A stretch of DNA of 64,000 nt, taken from Axinella damicornis (taxonomy: Eukaryota; Porifera; Demospongiae; Axinellida; Axinellidae). The notes beneath the pieces are model-generated. The model saw nothing but the letters and a program-made list of their open reading frames with translations, had not been told where the DNA came from and did no database searches. Below are positions 9,904 through 22,273 of the stretch, piece after piece; the stretch's first letter is position 1; every line of letters begins with the position of its first letter. The stretch covers positions 16,727,104-16,791,103 of the forward strand of contig OZ007508.1 in NCBI GenBank assembly GCA_963931865.1. The letters are read 5' to 3'. Both the position numbers and the translations under genes were made by a program.

Positions 9904-9907
9904 TTAG

Positions 9908-10530
9908 GCTAGCTCACGATCACACACCTACACATTACATCTGTAGGCTCATGATCACACACCTACAAACTACATCATTCTGCAGACTGCATGCAGGCTC
10001 GTGATCATGCACCCACACACTACATCTGCAGGCTCGTGATCATGCACCCACACACTACATCTGCAGGCTCGTGATCATGCACCCACACACTACATCTGCA
10101 GGCTCATGATCATGCACCCACACACTACATCTGCAGGCTCATGATCATGCACCCACCCACTACATCTGCAGGCTCGCGATCATGCACCCACACACTACAT
10201 CTGCAGGCTCATGATCATACACCCACACACTACATCTGCAGGCTCGTGATCATACACCCACACACTACATCTGCAGGCTCGTGATCATACACCCACACAC
10301 TACCTCTGCAGGCTCGTGATCATGCACCCACACACTACATCTGCAGGCTCGTGATCATACACCCACACACTACATCTGCAGGCGTGATCACACACCCACA
10401 CACTACATCTGCAGGCTCGTGATCACACACCCACACACTACATCTGCAGGCTCGTGATCATGCACCCACACACTACATCTGCAGGCGTGATCACACACCC
10501 ACACACTACCTCTGCAGGCTCGTGATCATG
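9908..10530. repeat. 35-bp minisatellite, about 17-18 units
   Basis: The unit reads CTGCAGGCTCGTGATCATGC followed by ACCCACACACTACAT. The first two or three units are diverged; the rest differ by single substitutions (CTCG/CTCA, ATGC/ATAC/ACAC) and two units are shortened by two bases. There are no unique spacers, so it is not a CRISPR array. Confidence 0.9.
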
Positions 10531-10951
10531 CAACAACTTGTTGGCACACACAAGGACCGGACAGGAACAAGTAACCATTGTTCACAAGTTAGGATCGATG
10601 ACCAGTGATGATGTTTGTCGTCATGGAGCACAAATAAAGTGCTATAGTAGACACCCAGTAGACTCTCTGATGCAGCAAAACCAACTTTTGGCTCATCAGA
10701 AAATTTACATTGGAAATTCCCGAAAATGGATCCATCAGACTCCCTAAACACCAAGTCTTGTAGTTCTCTCTGGGCGTGGAACATGGAGCCAGGGGCAGGT
10801 GGCTAAAATTGTAATTTAGTGTACTGTGAAAATAACTCATTAGTATAACTCAACGTGTTATAATCATAATAGTATACGTGATGTGTTACCATGAAAGTGA
10901 GTCATCATACTGTTTCCACAAATCAAATCACTATAATTCTAATAGCTAAAC

Positions 10952-11583
10952 TCAGTTGCACTTCTCCCTCTGAAGTTTGTCAGCAGTCTCGTTCTGGGCC
11001 ACTGATGGATGCTTGAGTCCTTTCACCAAAGCCCCCCATGTGTGGCCTCCCCTCCTGCCAACGTCGTCCTGCCCTTGCAGCCAGGAAGTCAGCATGTCAT
11101 AGAGGAAGGTTGGTGAGTCTTTTATGATATCCAGAGTGGGAACCGCACGGAGTCCCAACACGAGTCCTAGTCTGAAGATCTGCTCCTTCTTCAGGTTCAC
11201 TAGATAGTCACCGATGTCTATCAGATCACCAATATCTGGAACCAAAAGAGAATAGCACCTAATGAATAGCTGTAGGTTGCACAATGATTCTTAAACTGTC
11301 ATCAAGGGCAGCTGGCCAATTAGAAGTGATACAAGTCAGATATACCACACCTATTTGGAGGATAAACACACTATCCTGCACAATTGCGAACATGGTAACA
11401 TAAACCTACACACTCCCCCTCCTATATTAATGACCGTGCATAGTACATACAACACTGAAGACATTGTACCAATGCAGTTGTTATACGCACCCAGTTCAAC
11501 TGTCTCCGCAGGGATAACCTCAGTGGCCGCTTGTATCTTCTGGCGCTTTGCGAGTGGAATCCCTTCCTCAGCAGGCGAAGAAC
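10952..11583 (-). CDS. Last two exons of ROCO gene 1: linker and Death domain
   Basis: Exon 11583-11491 follows a TTGCAG acceptor, ends at a GTGCGT donor and encodes a linker (SSPAEEGIPLAKRQK...). Exon 11235-10952 follows TTCCAG and encodes a Death-fold domain: IGDYLVNLKKEQIFRLG, then LDIIKDSP, DMLTSWLQGQDD and HTWGALVKGLKH, then stop. The phases agree (phase 1 out of the linker exon, giving a GAT codon across the junction). The linker exon requires a preceding exon ending in phase 1, whereas the ROCO exon at 13957 ends in phase 0, so a further exon in 11584-13956 is missing from this model. Assignment to the same gene as 13957-16196 rests on strand, distance and the parallel architecture of ROCO gene 2. 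Death domains of this kind recruit adaptor proteins in apoptosis or innate-immune signalling. Confidence 0.65.
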
Positions 11584-12191
11584 CTGCAAGTACCATGACC
11601 AACAGATGTTCTAATAGCAGACATTCTATTACCTTGGGACATGTTGCAGTGTAACAGGCAACTACCGTACTGTCCCTAGTGTGCTCACAGCTCAAGGTGC
11701 TTGAATGGTTGAACGTAAGCACCCACCCCCACTTATGAATTAACTTGGGCAGTGTTAATTGATCTCAGGCTGTGCCCTCGACCAATTAAAATTGTCCTCG
11801 GTTCCCAGTGTTCATGTGGGTTAAAGCCCTCATGTAAGGGCTCTATATAGAACATCCCAAAAGAGGGACAGTAATATCATTAACTACCACAGATTGGGAC
11901 ATTTTCGTTGTTAAAAATATTTTGTCGCTGTCCAATAACGTCGTAAATTAAAATCACAAACAAGCCTAAATGCTGTCTCTTCTTTGAACGCTCAGTATGT
12001 CACATAAACTGTTTGTTTTCCCCAATTCCATCACATGCAGTATAAAGTCCTCCCCTGCTCCCAAAGAGAGACCTCGTACTCACTGTTTGCACATGCACGT
12101 AATATTCCATTAATAGCCCATACATTATGAACCGTGTAAATTCATTCAGTGGAGTTGATCCATGGAGGGTGGAGTAACAGAGCAAGTTTTC

Positions 12192-12432
12192 TAGTCTCTA
12201 TAGAAAACCTGTTGAGCTGTACATTGCAAACAGTGGGAACCAGACCATGAAGAGTGGTCTGGGAGTAATGCTACTGACATGCATCATAGTACTGTATATC
12301 CAAAACTAATTGTCGTCATTTATTGCTTCACATCGTAAGACTGGGGAATTTATGACAGATGACCTATGATCTCTGACACGTCCAGAAAAAGATGGAGCTG
12401 ATCAAAGTACGAAAGGGCTTGCAGCGTTTGAG
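12192..12432. repeat. Intronic sequence shared with ROCO gene 2 (partner 62637-62920)
   Basis: Shared features include AGAAAACCTGTTGAGCTG, GGGAACCAGACCATGAAGAG and GATGACCTATGATCTCTGAC in the same order. Both copies lie between the ROCO/COR exon and the next downstream exon of their gene, in the same orientation. Confidence 0.7.
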
Positions 12433-12715
12433 GCTACAACTTTTAGGCCCCTGTTAGTTGCATTGTTTCTGCACCCCCGGCCACATCCAGATTCGGGGCC
12501 GCATGAATCTTGCCATTACTATGATGTAGTGCAATTATGACCTAGTATTTGGCAAAATATGTGTCATGGCAATCCTTAGTCCCTGTGGAAGCTTTTACTA
12601 TGAACATTTGCACATTGTGTTGTCTGTAGCACAAGCTGAAGAGGTAGGCTTGTGTGCGTGTGTATGTTGTTGTACTCTACTAGGGGCAAAAAAATTTTCC
12701 CCAAAAATTCTAGGA

Positions 12716-12924
12716 GATTTAGTGATGGCCTGTCACATACCATGCACCTCATGAAAAACCTAAGAAACAAGAGGAAATGCCATTAACCAGCCTCAGTCCC
12801 GTCCCATTTATTAAAATATGTAGAATTTAGGGATGGGATGGGACTGAGGCTGGTTAATGGCATTTCCTCTTGTTTCTTAGGTTTTTCATGAGGTGCATGG
12901 AATGTGACAGGCCATCACTAAATC
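12716..12924. repeat. Near-perfect long palindrome
   Basis: Two arms of about 95 bases, from GATTTAGTGATGGCCTGTC to its complement, differ at only a few positions around a short AT-rich centre (ATTTATTAAAATATG). It lies within the presumed intron of ROCO gene 1. It could be a foldback element or a recent local inversion-duplication; I see no clear target duplication. Confidence 0.75.
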
Positions 12925-13084
12925 TGAAGATGTCTTTGCCTCCAGTCACCACTAGTACCAACGATGCAAGTTATGTCACTGCCAATTTTCGGTTAGTATA
13001 GTACCAGCTGACTTAAAATTTAATGTCTCGTGGAACATGACTAACATTGTTCTACCATACTCTGAGAGACGATCTGAAGTTGCG

Positions 13085-13164
13085 AACGTGTAGTTTAGAA
13101 GATGCTCACCAGGGAGCGCTATAACGAGTCAATTAAACTACCCCGTGCAGGAACTAGGCGGAAA

Positions 13165-13204
<40 letters not shown>

Positions 13205-13235
13205 ATTTTCGAAGGGTATTAGCGGGACACTACAG
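13085..13235. mobile_element. Short TA-family element containing a 39-base G tract
   Basis: It shares its inner parts (GATGCTCACCAGGG, CCCCGTGCAGGAACT, GGTATTAGCGGGA...CTACAG) with related elements at 27270-27388, 53803-53938 and the larger element at 23388-24363. An uninterrupted run of 39 G occupies 13165-13203. TA follows the right end at 13236. Confidence 0.5.
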
Positions 13236-13536
13236 TAATTATACACTCCTTGTACATGTATAGGGAAACATTGTTCCTCCCACTGACTGACACACCAAAG
13301 GGAATGCCCCTAGTGTGTGTGACCATCACACGTCCATGACACTGAGATAGACAGCACAGAAGTGGAATTAAAGTAGTAGCAGGGCAATGGATTGCATGAG
13401 AGCCCTTCCTGATGACAAAGGTGAAACAAACTTCTGTGCTTTGCACAGTTCCTCCAGTGAATACACACCTACCAATGGGTTTGTGCTGAATGCAAACATA
13501 TGCATCCTCTACATAGGGGCGGATCCAGGAAGATTT

Positions 13537-13556
13537 GGGGGGGGGGGGGGGGGGGG
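13537..13556. repeat. 20-base G tract next to a GGGGCGGATCCAGGA end
   Basis: The flanking TAGGGGCGGATCCAGGA is of a kind commonly found at ends of hAT-type elements; no matching other end was found. Confidence 0.5.
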
Positions 13557-13956
13557 CGGCTTTGTGCCTTCATACTAAGAGGCTGTGAAGCAGAATGCAG
13601 AATTTTGGTAGGTGTATATTTATCTCCACCACAACACATTACTAGTACTACACAAGTAACACTAAGATATACCGTGTTTAGTTGTAGCATGTGTAGTGGT
13701 GTTGCTGCTCTTGTATTCTGATGATGGCTAGTGAACATGGAGAGGGAGGGAAAAGAAGTGTGAATGGTACACACCATATGGATGCCATGCACAACCAGGT
13801 TGTCTATGGTGTATATGCTTCTGAATGTCTGCATGCAGAGAGAGGATGCACTACTAGGACACTGGTCTTCTCAAATGATCATTGCAGGGAGAACAAGTTC
13901 AGATGCTGTCCAAGGCCAATGAGGACTTAGCTATATCACTAGTGACACACACTTAC

Positions 13957-16196
13957 CTCAAACCAGACCTTCTCAGATGGAGAGAGAGCAATGTAACGTG
14001 ATGATGTCTTTGTGCATTTCATTGTCTCTGGACATGGGTCATTGTCACAGACTGCAGGGTGCTGAGGGTTTCCAGTGCATGAGGGATGGGTGCATTGGAA
14101 GCCAATCTGGAGTGCGGCACTGCTTGTGTAGTGGAGGGTTTTGCTGACGGCCCCAACTGCTTTTGTTAGTGCCTTTCGGATGGAGGTACAGAGCTCGTGC
14201 GGCTTGGTCTTCCCTCTGTGTTCAGGGATGTTGGTATCCCCTGCTGAGACCTCGAGGTGAGTGAGGCACATTCGGATAGTCACCTCATGTCGAAACTTTC
14301 CTACGTGGAAGTGAACCTGATCTCGGAAAAGTGCGTCCTTGTCTAGGTACCACAAGAGGTCAGAATCCTTCTGTGAGAGGAGGTAGGCTATAAGGGCACT
14401 GAAGATGCCTTTGGGGCAGTAGCCACCCCTAAACGCAAGGATAAGATGAGATGCGGTAACTTCGCTTCCCAGAAATATGCTTTCATGAGATGGTGCCTTT
14501 AAAGGGCTGCAGTAATCAGCATGTGACAGAACGCAAGGGAGAAAGTAGTCCATACCATCATCTGTCTCGATGGGGGCTAGGATATGCAGGTGCTCTAGTA
14601 GCTTCAGCATCTTTTGAACAGGAAGCAGATCGTTGGGCAATTGGGCAAGCCGCTTGATGGCACTGCTGGAGAAGATCCCGTTCTTCTTGAAGACATCCTG
14701 TGCATGCTGACCTGTCTTGATGAACTGGAAGGTTTCAGCAATCAGCTCGGTTATTTTGCCATTAATCACCTGTGGCTGGAGAATGATGACATCTTGGAGC
14801 TCAGGAACGTCATGGAAGTAACGTATAAGACCAAGCTTGACATGTAGGAACCACAGGGCCTCGTTCAGCTGCTCTTTAGAAATGCCACAGTCGTAGCCAA
14901 TGGAGAGGCACTGCTTGTAGGGAATGACTTCAAGTCCAAGATTGCGGAGGGCTATGCCGAGGACTAGCCAGGGAGCTGGAGTATCAACCTTGCACCGTTT
15001 GGTGGCGATCCTTTCAACTGCACTTTTGATGCACTGATGGTCATCCTCATTGTTGGACAGGTTGCTCACAATGAATGCTGGTGTGTTTTCTTCAGCAAAC
15101 TCAACGATTCCCTTTTTGAAGAATTCAGTGGATATGAGCAGTTCCATCAGCTGTCGTTGTAATTCTGGAATTCGCTCTGGTGCTGCCTGTTCTACCTTGT
15201 CTTTGTGAGTGGCTATTAGCAGCACTGTAGGTCCGATTGATTCCCCATCGTCCTTGTCAGTGGTGGACGCAATGCTTGCTAGAGACTGGATGATCATTTC
15301 CCTAAGCGTGAAGCTGGATGTGTAGGATACTGACTTATGGTCAGCAGATTGTATGTACTGGACTTCAATCATCTTGTCCAGCTGGTCGGTGACACGGAAG
15401 ACAAGCATGAAGACACTGGGGCCAGCAATGAGTGCAGGGAGTACCTCCTGGAACTCCGGCTGGCCTCCAGTGTCTGTGCAGAAGAGCATTCGAGAGTTGT
15501 CAAGGATAGAACGAACTTTATCCCAGTTGTGGTCCTTGAGGGCTTCTTTGAAGGTCTCTTCTGGAGGTGTGTGGGTGGGAGGTTGGGTAGCCTCACTGCC
15601 TTCTGTCTGTGTGAGGTCAGGTGTTGAGGGCGGCTGGTCACTAGTGGTTTCAGAAAGAAGGAGAGAGAGAGTCAAAGAGAGAGGGGCACAGAGAAGAGAG
15701 AAGCTTAGTCAGTTTGGATTGTATGTGTTACTACTGAATATTGGCTTCAGAATCTTTAGTTCACAAACCTCACTGTAGCAGGCAGTGCTGGATTGAGACC
15801 CATCGACATACCCATTGCCTTCAGCAAGGCAATCACCTCTTCCCCAAGAGACACCCTTGACCATATCACAACCCCCTCCACCTCAAAGGCAACGCCGGGT
15901 TGTACCGAAGTCTTCCTGATTGTAGTGAGCTGGATGACATTGTCAACTACTCCAGTGCTAAGGACTACTGGGTCACCGCCAGAAGGTGGATACTGGATAC
16001 TGGGTGGTTTTTCCCCCCGCAGACGAGCTAGTAGTGAGGATTTGCCCATTCTTGGACCACCAGTGGCCATTAGCTGTACGATGGAGAGTTGAAATGTCTT
16101 TTTTTCTTTGATGAAGACATGGTAGGCACGGAGGTGCCTTTCTTCCTCCTCTGCAAAGAAATGCAGATCTGCAAATGCAGATCCAGAACGTTTCAT
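13957..16196 (-). CDS. ROCO-type GTPase (Roc G-domain and COR-like region), two exons
   Basis: Exon 16196-15769 begins at an ATG and carries the P-loop GGPRMGKSS at residues 46-54. Exon 15640-13957 carries the G3 motif TDTGGQPEF and a G4-like THKD, followed by a COR-like region (LHVKLGLIRYF, VIILQPQVINGKI) and a conserved segment FRGGYCPKGIFSALIAYLL. The donor AG/GTTTGT and acceptor CACTAG/T join in phase 2/1 and give one uninterrupted frame. The last exon here ends at a strong donor GAG/GTAAGT at 13957. ROCO proteins are large GTPases that dimerise through COR; animal relatives include LRRK and MASL/MFHAS-type proteins. No LRR or kinase domain is visible, and upstream exons beyond 16196 cannot be excluded, since a TTTACAG precedes the ATG. 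Strong call for the family; specific orthology is not assigned. Confidence 0.8.
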
Positions 16197-19100
16197 GACA
16201 CACTGTAAACTTGGGAGAATAACTACCCATCAATTACAAGTACCCTATGATTATAAGTACCTATCAAAATTATACCCATTTCCTGAATAGAAGTACCCAT
16301 GTGAACATAAGTACCGTATGAATAATACTACCCATCACTGTCTCCCAAGGGCCGCGGAGTACTAGACACAATGCGTGCAGCTTTGTGGTGTAGCCCAGCC
16401 AACTAAAGCGTGGATACAAGGGTAGCCTAGCAACAAGACTTTCACGCAACTTTTCTCAGCCTCTCGAGTGGATCTCTGGTCTGTGAGTTATTAGATGCTA
16501 GTATTTTCTGAATTCTGATACTACTATCCTGAAGTAAGCCTTCAACAAGGCCTTCATTGCTCAAACTGCTGATTTTTGTGTGCTCCACAGACACAAACCA
16601 ATCACTCTACAGGGGCGGATATATGCAGGGCTGCTGCCGAAGGGAGTGCACAGAGGTGTGTAGCACGGAAATTTATTTCGCCTTTATTTTTTAGTTACCA
16701 GGATGGGCTCTCGTGGCACCTTCGTGCTTTGCACTGCAAGTTCCAGGGATGTAAAAGGATTACAGGACCTGGGGCCGCCATGTGCTTCCGTTTCTTACTC
16801 AAATTTCACTCACGTAACGTAATACGTACGTACGTACACGTAAATATACTAGATCGTGGTCTCGTTCCCAAGCCGTTCGGTTTCAGCCAGGAGTTGCAAT
16901 GTAGCGGCAGCTAGTTAGCTAGTAACTGAGCGCTCGTGTTGCCCTCGATGCTCATCACCGCTGCAAGCAAGTGCTTGAAATTATAGGTTGAAAGTAAGGT
17001 GAGTTCTTCATTAATTCAACTGACCCTTGATCCGCCACTTCCTAGAATCTGTAGTGCACTACTAGTCAGTACAATGTTAGGAGATTACACACATGAAGAT
17101 ACAAACATGCCCAGTACAGTACTGAGTCTCATGTCATTCACCAGTTCACCCAGCACACAACCGATTATGAAATGGCACACAACATCATTGGAGATGGTGG
17201 CCACAATAGCCAGCCTCAATTGGCACTATACACAGCAGATGTTCACACAATGGAACTTGCGTATCACGGAAATGGCAATGTTAGGGGTGTGGTCAGTGAT
17301 ACTACTGCACATGCTCAGAAGTGTGATATACGCATGACAACCACAGATGTCATTAATAGAGCTGATGTCTGCACAGATCAATCTCGCAACGCAAAAATCA
17401 AGTGAACAGTTACATTGCTTTGTCCTCCACTTATGATTACAGACAAAAAAATGGAGTAATATAGATAGCTCTTCAATGTGTACATAGTCACTGCTTCACT
17501 GACTATCACATTCTTTACTTAGCATCCCGTTCTCATGGGAACTAAGCTGTTGTTTTGTACACTTGTATCGGTCACAGATCCTTCTTGGGCTATGTGTATT
17601 GTAACCAGTTAACATACCGTGCACACTGTTGAGTTAACACAGATGCAATCAGAAAGCCAAAATGCACTTCTAGAGTGGACTGGATCGAGGTCATGGTACT
17701 ATACACTGCGTTACCCAAGTGCCCCTATAAAGCTTATAAGCATACAGAGTCTCCCTTGACAGCATACAACATCAGCAAAGTGTCTCCTAAACGTTCACAA
17801 ACAAGGTACATGATATTATCAGTAATGTACTTCTCAACCTGCATGACACATTGCACGAGATCCCCAAAAGGAGTGTTGGAACCAACATACTGTCATAGCT
17901 GCTTTCCAATTGCAACTGAGGTAGCTAACCAAGTATGTAGGCCCTACACTCCTGTTGGGGATTCATACAACAAGTGTGTCAAGGTTGTAACATATGTATC
18001 CTACTTTTATAGGATACATACTGTGACATACTGTCATAGCTGTTTTCCAATTAGCCTCATTCCCTGGCCTTCTCACCCCAGTGTTTGTCATTTGAAATAC
18101 TAACGTGGGGGAAGGCCTGGTAAAACTCGTCACATGCAGTGACGCAGGTGGACATATGGAGGAGTGGCACATTCACGGAGAAACCACAAGTAAGTTAGTG
18201 TGCTACTGATTGCACACTGTTGAGTTAACACAGATGCAGATGCCTGGTGTTCAGTGATTCGATCGATATTGTAAGTCACAGTTGTTGGCAACGTTAATCT
18301 TGAATTACCAACAGTAACTACAATAGCTTACCTCTACAGTAGCTTACCAAGCGCTTGGTAAGACTTACACCTGAGTAGTCAAACGTTAGTGCATGCTGTA
18401 TTGCCGTTAGCACTGAGTTGGCATCAAGTTGCTGTCTTCGTGGTATCAATATAAACTCGAAAGCATACTTGTAGTCGAGTAGCTTTACAACTGTGTCCAC
18501 TTAACTTGTAAATGACGTAGGAGTGGTACCAGGCCTTCTGCCAGCTATCTGACAAGGGTTCAAAGGTCACGTATGCGGTGCGCACGCGACTGGCAGACGG
18601 CCTGGGAACGAGGCTAACAATAATGAACATTACACTGCCCACTCAGGCACAAACAAAATTACAATTCGCAAGGTGAAAGTTACACTGCCCACTCAGGCAC
18701 AATAATGAAAGTTACACTGCCCACTCAGGCACAAACAAAATTACACCTTATAAGAATTTTTTTTTGCAACAACAACTATACAACACATACTGTACACTAG
18801 TGGATGACCGAGGTACATCACAAGATGCTCCACCTAGGTTACGTTTTTTTGGCTGGCTGGCTACAAAGAATGACTCTAAACACTTCATCACAAACCATGC
18901 AGTGACCCCGATCGCCATGTGCTCGAAGGTGTGCTGTAAATAGATGTAGGAATTTTAATTATACAGGGTAGTTCTAATAGAGCCCTGCAGCTGTTCAGTC
19001 ATGATCGGGCTCATCGCTGTCGATGAGCGGCTTGGTCTGAAACTTTGAGGTGAGAAACATGTTTGCTCAAGTATTAAGACTACTATATATTTTTATAATA

Positions 19101-20127
19101 GCCGAAGAGACTTTTGGGGGGGCTGAGCCCCCTTGTTTGCATACTTGGGGGGGCTTTAGCCCCCCCAGCCCCCCCGCTTCCTACGCCTATGCTGGCAGGA
19201 CATGATTTGCTTTTGTCTCAATTTTGGATTTTTACAACATTTCAGCCTCATTCCATGTTAATGTGTTCCTTTTGCAATCAAGTGAAATAATGCACCATGC
19301 ACCACAGTGACTGAATACGAGTCTGAACTGTTTCGCACATCATACTGCATGCACCAGATCTATGGTATCAGTATAATGTCAGAAGTGTAATGTTTCATAT
19401 ATTATATTGCATGTGCCAGATTTATGGTATGGGGAGACATCGAAACGCTTGACTACGATTAGTGTGGGGCTCGCTCACACCTGCCAAATAATGCTGGGCA
19501 GACAATACAATTATTAGCGCCATGCATAGACTGTGCCATTGCTGCAGCAAATCACCTTCTGACTCATCTCAAGAAGAGTGAAACAGCTTTAAAAGGTTGC
19601 TAAGTAGATATGTGGGCACCTGCCATTGTTCTATACAGGATGTTATGTACCACCCAATGAACGTCACATGATTGTGTTTCTGAACAATCCTCTCAGACAG
19701 TAGAATTACCAAGAACAGTGACTGATATTGACTGTCCTTGTCAGTTAAGACAATCTGTGAGATAATAATCCATTCCTTCTTCTGACAACATTTTATGAGA
19801 TGAACTAGTAGATAGTGCTGATGAGGCAACCTTGTCTTAGAATTAGATTCATACTGACAGGATCAACCACTGTATACGTGGAGAAGAGTACACTGGAGCA
19901 AGCGTTTAGGAACAGTTTGTGGAAACCAGGACCGTACACCCCATGTAACAACTAGACAGTTTAGGTGTGCAAGGGGACCGGTAAGGGATGGCACCCCATT
20001 TGAAACGGCTATGTCATAAATGATATGCATATTATCTAGTGGCGTGCGCATGGGTAGGTAGGTATAACCCTTTCAACACGGCTCTACATAAACAGAGCTG
20101 GTGAAGACACTACAACTAGACTAGAGA
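16197..20127. other. About 4 kb without a supported gene
   Basis: I see only dispersed repeats. 16612-16745 resembles 40080-40245 and 20676-20790 (CGCGAAGTGC/CGCCGATCTGTC and TCGTGGCACCTTCGTGCTTTGCA motifs). 18525-18616 is the right half of the foldback element seen at 36819-36957. There is also a diverged foldback end near 18050-18120. Some of this may be 5' flank of ROCO gene 1. Confidence 0.4.
18622..18748. repeat. Three-copy tandem repeat
   Basis: The unit TTACACTGCCCACTCAGGCA recurs three times with variable AAACAAAATTACA spacers. Confidence 0.7.
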
Positions 20128-20430
20128 AGGAGCACGAGGAAGGGGAGGAGCAGGAGGAAGGGGAGGAGCACGAGGAAGGGGAGGAGCAGGAGGAAGGGGA
20201 GGAGCACGAGGAAGGGGAGGAGCAGGAGGAAGGGGAGGAGCACGAGGAAGGGGAGGAGCAGGAGGAAGGGGAGGAGAAGGAGGAAAGGGAGGAGCACGAG
20301 GAAGGGGGGGAGCAGGAGGAAGGGGAGGAGCAGGAGGGAGGGAAGGAGCAGGAAGAAGGGGAGGAGCAGGAGGAAGGGGAGGAGCAGGAGGAAAGGGAGG
20401 AGCAGGAGGAAAATTAGGAGCAAGAGGAAG
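20128..20430. repeat. Purine-rich 18-bp minisatellite
   Basis: The unit is GAGGAGCAGGAGGAAGGG or the CACGAGGAAGGG variant, with near-strict alternation of two unit types over the first half. One strand reads as Pro/Ala/Leu-rich, the other as Glu-rich, but neither frame joins recognisable coding sequence, so I treat it as a repeat. Confidence 0.8.
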
Positions 20431-21591
20431 AGGAGGAAGGGAGAAGGAGGAAGATGAAGATGAGCGAGGATGGGACAGACTGAGGATACGTAATTTCCCT
20501 TGCTTCTTTTCAAGAGGTGAAGTAGACAGGCAATCCCAATAATTTTGTTTCAAAAAGGTTACTTTATGTTAATGTAAATGTATGTAAAAGTTACAATGGC
20601 AACAAATATGTTTCTGGTATAGATTTTGTTGATCTTGATCAGAGTCTGTGTATCATCCTAGGTATACTCTCACAGGGGCGGCAGTGGCATAGAAAAAGTG
20701 GTACGGCCCACCATCATAGTGCACGGCGGAAGGCGGTGCCCAGAGGCGCGAAGTGCCGATCTGTCTGTGCTTTGCGCGGAAGAAATTTTTTCATCAGTGA
20801 TGAGCGATAAGCATCCAAACAGCCGTTTTGGGAAAGAAAAAGACCTTGGCGGTTGTGGAGGTTCAATAGTAGGTCCAGAACTAGGACCAGCATTTGTTGC
20901 TTGCAGTACAAAAAGTGCAGAGGGAAAGCCTGGATGGATTTCACACGTGATGCGTGCCGCCACTGATGTCACAGATTCTGTTAATACGTGTTCAACTTGT
21001 TATTGCCTGTTCCAGAGATGCTACAGAGACCAGACAAACTCCAGATGAGCGGCAGGTCCTACCCATACAACATAACTTGAGTTGAAACAAAACTGCTGAG
21101 TAATACAACGGTTGTAACTTGGAAGCACTTTATACTGTTCACTCCGGGCAGTGGGCCATCACTCTGGGAAGTACAGCTCAGCACTACTTCGAAGGTAAGA
21201 CTTGTAGCTTGGATAAGCTCGGTGTGGCTCTCTTCTGGCCTTTGACCTGTCTTCATATGTGATCGTAGCTACTCTGTACTGTACTTGTCTTGAACGTGTG
21301 AAATCTGTCCAGGCCTAGCGCCTTCACCCCGCTTTTCATACTGCAAGTGACAAAAGCTGGCACGGAGGCCTGGAAATGAGGCTACATCCCAACTTCTTCC
21401 AGTGACTAGACTATATGTGGTTAGGCAAAGCAGCCTTTGAACACACACACACACCTTTACAATGATAGGGTAATAAGCAAAAGGTACAAGCACTGACCAG
21501 AAGGATATATGATTGCTAAATGGAAAAATGGGGACAATAAGCAACGTCAGTGGTTATGATCAACTGCAAAACTCAACTACAATCTTTGCAA

Positions 21592-21671
21592 TAGCCTCGT
21601 TCCCAGGCTCTCCCACTCATGAACAAAAATTGAGAGCGACGAAAACTGGGCTGGGCCTGGGAACGAGGCTA
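21592..21671. mobile_element. Foldback MITE of the TAGYCTCG family
   Basis: Starts TAGCCTCGTTCCCAGGC, ends GCCTGGGAACGAGGCTA. The flanks are TCTTTGCAA (21583-21591) and TCTCTGCAA (21672-21680), an 8/9 match to the 9-base duplication seen at other copies. Confidence 0.8.
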
Positions 21672-22235
21672 TCTCTGCAACATGCCAACCAGTTCATTAT
21701 TCTTACAACAACAGTGCATGCTGTACAGTACCTAAGATTTGGCATACTGACTAGTGTTTAAAACAGCAATGTGATAATCCATTTAGTGAAATACAATGCA
21801 TACCGCATTTTAAGTGGCTGTAGTAAACATGAAACTAATGACATGGATTATAAACAAGAAGCCACACCCTAAATAGTTATTCTTCTTGCATGAGGCTAAG
21901 CTTCGTACCCAGGCTATAACTGCAGTATGGATGGCAATAAGGTACATAGCTAGCTCTGCTGTGACATGATGACACTGTCAGAATAGAGTAGTCAAAGAAA
22001 TGTATGATCTGACTTTCCTGATTTGGTAGACTCAACGCACCAGTAGCTACAGTAATGGCAACAGCTTTTAGTGCTACAGCAAACATGGAAATCCCTTGGC
22101 TAAACCTTGCTTATACTTGTGGCACAGGGACGGAAAGGACGGTAGAAGGTAGTTAGAACAGGGTACCCTGGATTTCAGAACAGTAAATACAAAACGACAC
22201 GCATAACCCATTTGGCAAACATTCATATACTAGCA

Positions 22236-22237
<2 letters not shown>

Positions 22238-22273
<36 letters not shown>
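22238..22273. repeat. 36-base C tract
   Basis: Uninterrupted homopolymer in gene-free sequence. G-quadruplex-prone on the minus strand; length in the assembly is likely approximate. Confidence 0.9.

Noticed and set aside
9908..10530. Regular 35-bp repeats as a CRISPR array
   Set aside because: Units are contiguous with no unique spacers, and the window is clearly animal nuclear DNA.
12566..12770. Open frames on both strands around 12.57-12.77 kb as the missing ROCO 1 exon
   Set aside because: They overlap the large palindrome, no phase-compatible splice pair was convincing, and there is no similarity to the linker of ROCO gene 2.
20116..20553. Proline-rich protein of 145 residues (minus strand)
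   Set aside because: Generated by the 18-bp minisatellite; no splice sites or flanking coding sequence support it.
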